Assembly (NCBI GenBank): GCA_963691655.1
Contig: OY829328.1
Span: forward strand, 8,770,204-8,834,203
Origin: Toxonevra muliebris
Lineage: Eukaryota > Arthropoda > Insecta > Diptera > Pallopteridae
Reading direction: 5' to 3'
Length of the DNA: 64,000 nt
Below, piece by piece: positions 48,306 to 59,300 of the stretch. Under the pieces are notes generated by a model that saw only the letters and a list, made by a program, of their open reading frames with translations, ran no database searches and was not told where the DNA came from. Both the position numbers and the translations under genes were made by a program. How positions within the stretch are numbered: the first letter of the stretch is position 1; every line of letters begins with the position of its first letter.

Positions 48306-50703
48306 TTAGACCATTTTCATAATTGCCAAACAATATTTACCCGCTTCGACATATCCAAGTGGTTGCATATCGAATACACACTTGAGCTGCAATGCCTGGA
48401 ACCCACCAACTGCAGAGTTAATTATAAAATTGAGACGGTTAAAAAGTTCTTTCATGTGGAGACTTGTCTTGGGTTGTTTATACATTTTGTATTCCAAAAG
48501 AGTTTTTAATTTTCCTGTTATGGCTTCCGATAAGTCTAAAGCATTGAAAAGATGTGTCTGTAATATATCGCGTTCCTTTCCAATATCAGTATCAGGAAAT
48601 TTTTTTTTCTTGCGAGCGCATGATTTACAACATTTTTTTTTTTTCTGTGCATAACACACAATATCCGCTTCGAATTCATCGTAGAATTGTTTTGCTGAAA
48701 GGATTTTTTGCATACGGTCTTCAATGAAAGCTTGAAACATTTTTTGTTCCGTAAAATCAGTTAGAAATGGCCGATATTCCACAGGTTGGGCTGCTACAAA
48801 TTTACTTCGATTGAAGGTCATACCTTTTTCGCGGAACTCTATACCGTCACGATATCTCCCAATCAACTTTACCATTGCACGGAGAAAGTATCTTGAAACA
48901 TTTTCTCCACTTTTTGCACCAGAACTACTCAGTTGAGTTTTTAATTTCGTAATTAGTTTCATAGGAATTTTGGCTATATCCTTGAAAGGGTTTTCCATTT
49001 TATGGTTATCACAGTTATAAAGCAAATAGTCACCAAGGTCATCAGCACATATCTGCACATAAACGATGAAATTTGTTAATGAAACAAAACTACATGAAAA
49101 TGAATTTGTCAAATTATAAATTAATCTTAATCAATCAATTTTCAGATTAAAAAAAGCATTTAATTTAATTTAATCAAAAAGCTATAATAATCGATAAATC
49201 TAAAAGCACTATAAAAAATGTTCGTAAAAATTATATTTATGACCCATACCGTTTCGAGTACCACATGTGGTATTCCGATTATATATGGGGATGGTGAGTT
49301 CAGGTAATTTTTCAGTTTCTCCGGCAATACTGGTATAAGCATATGCTGCCATTCTAATGGATAGATGGCAGTAGTTGCCGCTTGGACACATGAGGAATGC
49401 CTGTCTATATGACGTGATTCCATAATAATTCTACGTTCACAAAGCATAGCAACAAATATCGCAATCATATTATCTGGAGGTGCGCATTCATAAAACAGGC
49501 TTATGTTGTGCTGTAAGCAAAGAAGTTTATTTTATAATATTTTATTTTATGTTAACATACAATACAAATTAAATGTCTTACATTTTCTGGTATGCTAGGC
49601 ATTTTAAATATCGGTGGATTCACGAAGAGAAAGTTCTATAATGAACAAGTGTGAATGTTTTATTTAAAATCAAGAAATTTGAAATCATTGCCATAACTAC
49701 AGCTAGGCAAAACTAACTCATGTGATGCTAGCCTCAGATCGCAAAAAGCCTTCCAACACTGCCTGTAATTTTTATGCATATAGCTTCGTGTTTACATCAA
49801 GTAAGCACATGAAGAATTTATCGTGAAGGAATCTTCACTAGGGAATCTTCATTTACAGTGCCGTTTACACCGATCGAACAAACAATTTTTTTTTGTACGC
49901 TCGGTGTGAACAACACAATGCAACACGGTGTTCGAACTCTCGCCGATCAGCCTGAACGTCACTTATCAAACATATTATATACCATACCGCCTAATTTCAG
50001 TTTTTGCAAAGTCGCTAACCTTGATTATATTAATTCTTTCAATAGAATTGTACTCACTCTCCGCCATTTCATGAAAGGAAGTTTCAATGTAGTCCCCGGT
50101 TCGGGAATGCAGCTTTTGTGTGTTTCTATTAGAAAAGTATCAAAATCTTCGCAACTTTTGCGTCGAACATCCGAGAGAATATGTAACAATTTCAGAAATG
50201 TGTCATGCCATGGCAAATAGGTAAGCATAACCATTACTGTGTCTTCTTCTGGATCATGATGACAAAATCCGAAAATCCATTTTGAATCATCACCAGTCAT
50301 AACGAATGAATATGTGAACGTTCGATCACTGCAATAAATGTGAATCACTGATCACTTATACTGCTTATTTAGATTAACATTATTTCAATCCATCTGTCCA
50401 TGCAAATAAAACTCACTTTTCGAATTCACATGGAAACGCATATCCAGGAATTTGCCGAATTAATTTCTCATCACAGAAAGTATTCGGATAACAATCAACT
50501 ATTACTCCGGCTGGGGCTGCAACACCACTACGATTGCAACCACAAGTGGGACGTTTCACTTCGCACCAAAATTCATAAATATGCTTTACATTACTTCTAC
50601 AATAACAATCAAACAAACAAGCAATAACAGGATATAGAAAATAATATATTGAAGAAAGCTAATTCTAAATCTACTCTGCTACTCACTTGATATGGCTAGG
50701 CAT
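48306..50703 (-). CDS. Chimeric DENN::ADD1 gene (DENND1 paralog with ADD1-derived C-terminus)
   Basis: Six exons (descending): 50687-50703, 50417-50596, 50058-50328, 49582-49635, 49250-49510, 48306-49052, joining to 509 residues. Exons 1, 3, 4 and 5 have exactly the same lengths (17, 271, 54, 261) and phases as those of the DENND1 gene next to it. It opens MPSHIK. DENN landmarks: YEFWCEVKR, KWIFGFCHH, YLPWHDTFLKLL, MPSIPEN, MLCERRIIMESRHIDRHSSC, WQHMLIPVLP, FQAFIEDRM. After YAQKKKKCCKSCARKKKK (residues ~393-412) the protein leaves the DENN family. Residues 413-498 (FPDTDIG ... LGYVEAG) align with ADD1 residues 539-635 (FPDTAIG ... LGFV ... AAG), about 40 identities. The clathrin/AP2-binding tail of DENND1 is absent. 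The frame is fully open, which argues against a pseudogene. Function is unknown; loss of the tail and gain of a nuclear-protein segment suggest a changed location or partner. Confidence 0.88.
48335..48340 (-). other. Vestigial splice donor in the chimera
   Basis: GCGG|GTAAAT on the minus strand lies at the position matching ADD1's exon 3 donor GCGG|GTAAGT (59406-59411). The chimera reads through it for about ten codons to TAA at 48306, so its last residues (KYCLAIMKMV) come from former intron, unless the site is still used. Confidence 0.6.
49855..49965. repeat. DNA-transposon relic in a DENN-chimera intron
   Basis: GCCGTTTACACCGATCGAAC and CCGATCAGCCTGAAC resemble the foldback at 3530-3680. 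It lies between exons 3 and 4 of the chimera. Confidence 0.45.
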
Positions 50704-53000
50704 GCTGTAATTTTATCTGCATCTTTATTTTTGCAATAAAAAGTTTACGTTTTGTGCGTTTATATTTTTAATTTTTGCTTGAAAATTCTGTACGATCTTA
50801 CAACTGGGTTGTTTTGCTTCTGCGGATGTCTTCCTTTTCCTTTCCAAATGTCACCACTTGGTGATTTATATCACGCCAATTATAGTTAACGCAAAATATA
50901 CCCAAATAAAATTCAGCAGAATTTTCTGAATTTTGCTTTTACTACTCAAACTTTAATTTCATAATTTTTGTTTACAACTTGAGTTCATTCAAAACTTTTC
51001 AACTTTTTCGATGCCTCCCAATCGAAAATGTAATATAAGAGAAGATGTATAAATTTAAAAAAACTTAATAACATGCTTGCATTTTGTTTAAACCAAATTA
51101 GGATCATTTTTTATTTGGTGGTTTTAGACTTAGGTCTACAATATGTCATACCAACAGCTATTCGAAGCAGAAAAAGTTATGGCCTACGCTTTTCTGTCCT
51201 TGGAAAAAATAGCTGAATTTTTAATAAAACTGAAAGGGTTAATCATTGGTGGGTTTAAATCGGGGCTGAGAAGTTGGAACTCTAGCCACTGACTTCGGCA
51301 TCAATGGGGGCTGTTCCATATACATATATATATATATATATATAACATTCCGAAAGGCTTGTCGAGTTTTTTTTTTCTGTAATCAAACTTGGCCATATCT
51401 GGCTTTTCGATTATATTTAACTAAATAAATAAATAAACTTGAGAAAAAATCATCTTAAATTAAAGAAGGAAAAAAATTTCGTCAAGTAATTAATGAATCT
51501 GGCGGGTGAATTAAGCCAGTAATGCATAGCGGTGCCATATGGCACCTTGTCGTTGAGCCGTTTCTGAGCCAGGTTCAAAAACAATTTTTTTCTCAAATTA
51601 TTTCTTGATCTAGGTACTTTGATTCCCGCTAAGGGTTAAGTAAACAAATTTTAGGGAAAATTTATCGGATTCAATCCGAAATTTTAGGTGCACTCTTAAA
51701 ATGTTACTCTTTAATTAATTTTTCTTTTTTTACGTTTAAATCAACTCGCTTTCAATGGTGTCTGCCTGTTGCATCGGGTGGAATTTCGCAATCGAATTTA
51801 AACTAACTTTCCGATGAGCTAGAAACTTCAAACTTTAAACATAGCTCAGAACTGGATGACACTGCAATATGAAGTATCTAAAATATATATAATGCAGCAT
51901 ACTTTAAGGCTGGTGCATAAATAGTATTATTATACAATAATTATAGTACACCACACTTTCAGGTTGGTGTATAAATAAAGAGCACGGTGTTAACTTACAG
52001 ATGGCTTGGATAATGTATGGTTTGTGTCGAGGATAATTGATATGGCATTTTGGAAAGTAGATATTTGCCAATAAGATTGATAGATCAAAGCATAGCATCA
52101 TTTTTCGATACGATCGTAGTTTTTCGGCACACTTTAAGATTTGGAAAAACGTCAGTATATAAGCAAGATTTTTAGTACACTTTCGTACAACTAATTTTTT
52201 TATGTGATATTATTTCAAAGAAAAATAAAGCTGTACTGCTTTTCTTATTTGGTTGTTATCGACCACACAACGCAACACGGAAAATTTACAAGGGCTTCGG
52301 CCTATAAAGTTTTTGAATTGGCATTAAAAAATTTCACACATACAAGACTAAAAAGCAAAATTATGCAAAGGTGGCAATACTAAATGGGGAAATTAAGAGT
52401 TATGTGAAGAAAAAAAAAACGCAATGAATTTAAGAGAAACACTTGAAATATCAACAATTTTTTTTGTTTATTTATCGATTGAGGCAATCGACCGACTAAA
52501 TACGAGTTCGTCTAGTACACACATAAAACCATATTCAATTTATAAATCTAATGCCATCATACCCGAAAAGTGTTGCCAAAGTTTCTTGTTTGCTTTGTAA
52601 TCTCGACATTCTTTATTACTAGGAATATTCCCGTACTTTTTAATTGAGAATAAGCGGGCAAGTCGAATAGGGATAATAAATTCTAAATCCTGCTTCCATT
52701 TTTTAACTCTGGCTACACTGTCTTTGATCAGGTTTATATTAGCGCTCGAGAAACTCATTTAAGATTTGGATTAGACTACGGCTTTATGTGTTTACTTGAC
52801 CAACTCATGCTTGGACGGTCATCTCTTAGACTATTGTATGTATGTATATATGTTTTAAAAAATACTTATGAAAAACTTAAAAATTATTTAAATATATCTA
52901 AGCGAAAGGAATCTTAAACCTAAAATGCTCATATACAGTAGGTTAGAAATCAAATAAATTATGGAAATCTCGAATTTCAAAATAAACAATTAAATTTTAA
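50704..53000. other. Spacer between ADD1 and the chimera, no gene seen
   Basis: Contains a TA microsatellite at 51318-51344 and a short direct repeat (GGTGCATAAATA at 51912, GGTGTATAAATA at 51964). Minus-strand ORFs at 51904-52101 and 52540-52758 have no recognisable features. The chimera's promoter should lie in the part nearest 50704. Confidence 0.4.
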
Positions 53001-53008
53001 TTGTTTAA

Positions 53009-53167
53009 GTGACTGTTCATACGGGCGCAAGCATGAACGCCTGTCTGAAAAGGAGGGATAGAAAAAATAGGTAGTAGGAAAGCGATAGAAACTCCCTATT
53101 TACCTATACTTATTTTTTCTCTCTCTTACAGACAGAGGTTCATGCTTGCACTCGTGTGAACCGCCAC
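53009..53167. mobile_element. piggyBac-type MITE flanked by TTAA
   Basis: TTAA at 53005-53008 and 53168-53171 flanks a 159-bp element whose ~38-base ends are inverted (GTGACTGTTCATACGGGCGC on the left; complement of the right end GTGGCGGTTCACACGAGTGC). TTAA duplication is the hallmark of piggyBac-like transposition. There is no ORF. Confidence 0.8.
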
Positions 53168-53335
53168 TTAAGCTTATTTTTAAAAGATGCCAATCTTGTA
53201 TGAATTCAGTAAGTAATAAATAATATTTAATGTGCATATTTTTTCTCAATTGGTTTCCCACAATACTAAACTATGAATATTAAGATTATTTTAAATTAGA
53301 AAATTTATTACAATTAATAAAAGTTTATAATCAAT

Positions 53336-53341
53336 TTTATT
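53336..53341 (-). promoter_or_regulatory. AATAAA poly(A) signal after the ADD1 acidic exon
   Basis: Canonical hexamer on the minus strand 22 bases past the stop at 53364-53366. Confidence 0.6.
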
Positions 53342-53363
53342 ATTGCATTGAATTAATAGTTTT

Positions 53364-56300
53364 TCAAGTAGCTGAATTTCTTTCCTTTTCAATTAATTCC
53401 TTAATATCATTAAATAAACCTGGTGTCGTGGACCTTCTTGTTGCCGATGGTGGCCCTAATGCTAACACATCGTGAAAATCTTCTGCTACACTCAACTTCG
53501 CCACATCTTCAGTATTTGCAGTAATGCCATTTCCACTTTCAATCGATTTTTGCCTACTTTTATTTTGTAACAGTTTTTCAATTTCTTTATCAACATCCAA
53601 TTCAGATTCATCACTATTTATTTGATTTTCTTGATTTATTGATTTCTCCTTTGTGGGAGTAGTTTCTACGTCTGTTTTATTAGTTTCGTCACTTGCTCTT
53701 ACTAATTGTGTCTCATATTTTACTGCAGAAAAAGTTGATTCTTTAGGTTCAGCTTCCTTCGTAGATATTTGTTGCATTTCTTTTCTATTTCCAGTATTGG
53801 GCTCATTGCCTACTTTCATTTTTGTATCAGTGTTGTGTGACCCATATACTTGCATCCTTTCAGTATTCTCAATTTCATTTGCTGGTGAATTATTTTCAAC
53901 CGCAACTTCTCCCATCTCGTCATCATTATCTGTGATTGTAACCACTTTATTTCTTTCTCCTTTTCCCCTTTCCTTTTCTTGATTTTGTGCATTACTCTCC
54001 TTTAGTTCTAAAGCTTCTCTAATCAATTCCTCATCTTCTTTGTCTTCTTTACTTGTATTCATGTTTTCTTTCCCCCCTAAAGCTTCCCTTATCAATTCTT
54101 CATCTTCTTTTTCGGTTGTTGCTTCTTCTTCTTCTAACTTCGTTCTTTCTTTCCCCTTTTCTTTTTTCGTCTTTACTTCTTCATCTTCATTTTTCATTAT
54201 TGCTTCTAAATCTTCATTTTTATCTTCAATCTCTACTTTACTATTCATTTCATTCTCTTTACATTCGCTTTTATTTTCTTTTTCAACAACCTTATTTTCA
54301 TTCATATTCTCTTCTTCATGCTTATCATTAACCTTACTTTTATCATTTTCCTTCACACTGCATTCTTTCAATTTCCCCTTTTCCTCCTCAATTGAACTAT
54401 CCAAGTCATCGTCAACTAACATTACTTCAATTTCATGGGATTCCTCCTTTATTTTTTCCTCATCCGTTTCATTTTGTTCCTTCTGTTCGCCGCCATCCCC
54501 TTCTCCTTCGTTAGCCACCTTTGTCGTTTCCGTTTCCTTCTGCCTTTCTGCTTCTTTCTCTTCGAGCATCTCTTTAGCAAATGGATACTCTTCCTCAGCC
54601 TTCTTTAATTCAATAGCACATTTCATTTTCAATTTTAAATCATTTTTCTTCATTTCTTCTAAACGTTCACGTTCAAGCATTTCTTTTTGTTTAATTAACG
54701 TTGGATTCGGCTTGTGTGTAGTCTTTTTTCGCGGCTGCTTCTTTTGCATCTGATCACTGCCTGCAGGAGAGCTAAGAGCTGTTGCTGGATCCCCTTCAAA
54801 GAGATCAACTTCGAGCATGCTAGCTAGTATAGATTGTGTTGCTTGTCTAAAGTCCATATCATCCATATCACTAGTAGATACATTACTATTCATAACAGAT
54901 GTTGCTGGGCCAGCCGTCATTGCGTTTATCGTTACTGGCATCATCGGCTTTGTTTCCATAGGCGAGTCATCTTCATTATCTGAATCAAGAGTAATTGTAT
55001 CTGTTTTCGGCTCAACAATTTCAATCTCATTGTCTTCATCATCACTGGCTTGTTTATCTAGGAGTACAAAAGATTCCACATAAATATATTTTTAATCGAT
55101 TTTATTAGCAAGTTCTGTGCGACTTATCGGCTAAGAATTAAGAGATTAATCGACAATAAGAATATTAATCACAATTTATCTAAATATCAAATAAATTAAT
55201 AATTTAGTTTCAATTATTTTGCCTAACCAAAATGTACCTTTTACCTACTCGAATAAAATTCATTTACAACTCAATTGACTCATTCATGGTTAATCGGTAA
55301 ATCAAGAATTTCGAATAATAACGAAAAGCAAATGTATTTTATATAATATGTGTAATGTATGTATATTTATTACTTAATGAACTTTTCTCAATAATATTAT
55401 TGAAGTAGTATAATTATTATCATATTAGAAGAACTTAAATATAAATTAAAGAACTAAATATGAAATTTAATTTATATTTTGTAAGAGACTCCATTGTTTC
55501 AAACTGATACTGATTCCCCAACAGATACTTACTTCATTCAATTTAATGAATATTTTGTTCAAGCAGAAATCACCAAATGTAAAAAAAAAAATTGTTTTAA
55601 CTTTTAAATCGGAGGCTTAGTTGACTATATGCTCCGCCAAAGTATCGATAGTAAAGCCAAAATGTGCCATTGTAATACATTTTAAGATTACTTAGGAGAA
55701 ACATTCAAGTTGTTTCTAAAATAAAGTTCCTATCCCTATTTTTATACTAAACCCTGTTATTTTTTTTACCGTCCAAATCATGGGTTGTAAGAGCTTTTTA
55801 TTTTATATAATTTTTTTTTTTTAACTTTTGAGGTGCAAATTATTTTTATTACAAATATAAAAGACTTTAAGGTATTATTCATATTTAAACACTGTATAAA
55901 TACATCACTAAAAATATGAATAATTTTTCATCCGTCATTGCTGTACGTATACATATCGATCTGTTGACTATTTAAGTTCCATCAACTTTTTCTCAAAAAT
56001 TAGAAAAATGTACCTAACAAATTCTGCTTGAAAGCCCACGATCTAGTTTAAGAATTTGATGTATACAGTGCTGCTTTTGTTTCTTCAATGACTATATTTA
56101 AAAGCTGGGTTAAACTACAAAAACAAAAAAAAATGGTAATGCTCTTTTCTAAAATTCACTTTAGACCGAAATTACAATACAAACAAACGGGATTTGAAGC
56201 TCTGTGGGGCATGTTAGTGCAGTGTTATAAACTTTCGCTTCTTCAATTTTATGACCATATATAATTAGTATTTGGCTACCAACAAATTTCTGCTTCATAA

Positions 56301-59300
56301 GTGAACTGAAATATTCAATTTAACATTCCAAATAAATAAAAAGAAAAATTACAATCGAATCAGTTGAAAAAATATTATAGACAAGCATAATACAAACACT
56401 CAAATAAGTAATTGAACAAAAAACTGAACAACTATAATTTGGAATATAAAAATACATCGAGATCGGTCTAAGTTGTGAGGAATAAAAAACGTTTTTAGAA
56501 ATCCAAAAATGACATTTCATCTGCTGGCAAATTTTTGCAATACTTCAATAGCGTATCACTGGAGCGATTTCGACGTTCACGGCGTAAACGATAATAACTG
56601 AATTTTGCCAATTGCCAACGAAGTTTAATAGTTTTAATGTTACCTGAAATAGTAAAAGCAAAACAGAAATTAATTTGATTATTATGCTCGCCATTGTAAT
56701 ATATTAAGATAAAAGTTTAGTTGGTTACGTTTGAATTCCTGGAGTTTGTTTTCGACTTCATTCCATACACTTTCACGCATAACGATATCATGATAGTCTA
56801 CATGACGAATATTCCAAAGCATTGGATATGTTTGCACTGCTCGCACCAATTGCAATAAAAACTCTTTATCATCTGGCATATCTTGTAATTTTTTTTCATT
56901 ATTCGACGAAGACGTGCCTTCATCGTCGTCATCCTCGTCATCTAAACTTATGCCATCTTCGAATATAATATCTTCATTTTTTAAATCTTCTTCATCAATC
57001 TTATAAAGAAAATATAATTTAGCCAAGTACTTGGAATATTTTAGCTCCAAATGAGCCAGCGCATTTTCATCTTTTATACTTTTTAAACGGAATGTTTTAT
57101 ACATCTCGTACAAGTGATTCCAGCGGTCGATGATGTCACCACAACTTAAGTCTATGTGTATAAAAGAAAAAACATTTATTTATTAATTCTGCTATCTATA
57201 TGGAGAAAATTGATTCACACTTACGTGGCATCGATTTCCACAAATGCATCCAAAGTGATTTTCTAGACTGTTCATCAATTTTATTGCACATTGGATCGCT
57301 GGTCTTGCGCCATAGCACCTGGTTGCACTTGACAAAATTGATAATTTTCAAGTCAACCGGTCGTATTTCAATTGGTTTCAAAGATGATCGTTGTCGATAG
57401 TCGTCATGATGTAGCTGGTGCTGCTGTTCAGCAAAGCCAGATTCAGTTTTCTCTTCGCCTGGATACAGCGCATGTTCGACCACATCAAGTTGCTTGCGCT
57501 CGTAAATATCACCATCAATCTCGCCACGATCGATATCTAACCATTCACTCATGGGTAGATCACGATTTGCCAGAAAATTGGTTGCCTTATCAAAGTAGCC
57601 ATTGAAACGTTTACCTTCACGTACGCGACGTTCGATACGTACAAATCGTTTACGTATATTTTTCCAACGTATTTTAATATTCAGACTTTCGGTTCGTTTG
57701 AAATGTGAAGCTATAGTGCGCCACTGTTTGCGTGTCACCTCAAAGTTGCCATAGTCGTGGTGACGTGTACACCAAATCGACGGATACTGTTCGATGAGAC
57801 GTGTCAGTTTACGATCATATGCGTGCGCTTCCTCTTCCCGGCTCATGTAGTCTTCGGTGCTGTGATGTGCACTTGCATGTGATGCTGTGTTGTAATATTT
57901 ATCTTCATCCTCAGCATCGTCCTGCTGCTCTTCATCGGCAAACGTGTCTTCTGGCTCATCGTTTTCATCATTCATCTCTGGTATATCGTCATAATTTATA
58001 CCTTGTTGGGAGTCATCTTGCATTGGCCAATCGGCTTCCTCACCACCGTCGCCACCTTCTTCCATGTCATTTAAAAGGCCAGCGTTCCCCAAGGGCATTA
58101 AAGGTGATAGTGGCTGCTTTTTACCTTCGTCCCCATCTTCGAGATTGGCATACAAGCTCTTACGATACTCATAGACTTGATTGTGGAAACTATTGCAGCC
58201 CGTATTGAAAAGATCCACATCATCCAATTGTCCATAACGTACGTAGTCGACACCTGCAAGCAGGTTCAAATTTATGATGGAGATCGATTATAAAAAATAA
58301 GTTGATGAAATGAGCAAAACTACGTTTAATTTCTATTTCATTGCCTTCAGACATTTCGCAAACACATGGACCACACACACAAATATTTTACAATAAAACA
58401 ACAATAAAATTAAAACCATTTTCAATAAATATGCAAATAACGGTTTTTTGCGTAGCATTTTTTTGTTTTTTTTTTTTTTTGTTTTGTTTGACAATTACTT
58501 AAAATTTGGATTAAATGTAGAAAAGTCCATGGTCTTCTTTAGTTTTTAATAACGATTTATAAAGTGCTGCAATCAAAAAATGCCGAAAGTCAATGAAATG
58601 AAACTCAAAAGGTAGTGACACTGGGGGTACTTACGTTCGACAGACACTCCACCGTATTAAAAACACATTTCGATCAAGTTATTTTAAATACATACACTTT
58701 CATTTTTGTTTATATTGTTTTTATTTTGAAAACTTTCAAAACTTTCGAAACTTTAATTTAACTTTTGATTTGTTTTGCTGAAGTCCATGTGAATAAATGA
58801 CTCAAGACAATGATTTCATTTTATAAAATTTGTTTATCTTTTACATGCAAAAATAAATTTTACCACCTAGTTTCATAAGAAGTTTTGTAATTACCAGGGA
58901 ACGTTGTAAACATAGTAATCACAAGGGTTTGTGCGGTTAATCGACCTTTTTTATTGATTACAATTTTTTTTAGTTTGGAAAATTTTTTTTATAATTTTCT
59001 TCCGAATTTGGCTGTTCATATTTAAAGTTAATTATTTAAAATTAACCCTAAAATTAGGCTTCAAATGAACAATCTGTTTAATTGATTAAACCGAAGTTCG
59101 ATTATACAGAAACAATAGCTTGCCAAAGCTAATAAAGCAAATCAAAATTAAAAAAATTCTCATAAATAAAAATCTTGCCTGTTTGATTAATCGCACAAGT
59201 CACGGATTTCTATTAACATGTAAAACATGTTTCCTGAATAAATTTTTCAAACATTGCATGAAGCACGATCTTTTTATAATTTCAATTTAATTTTTATGAA

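Noticed and set aside
48306..50703. The short DENN gene as a DENND1 pseudogene
   Set aside because: All six exons have intact splice sites, phases sum to a multiple of three, and the DENN landmark residues are kept.
54040..54753. 237-codon plus-strand ORF rich in Ser and Phe
   Set aside because: It is the antisense shadow of the acidic ADD1 exon, where Glu/Lys codons read as Ser/Phe/Leu on the other strand.
57801..58208. 135-codon plus-strand ORF, His/Leu-rich
   Set aside because: Antisense to the acidic part of ADD1 exon 4; no domain and no start context.
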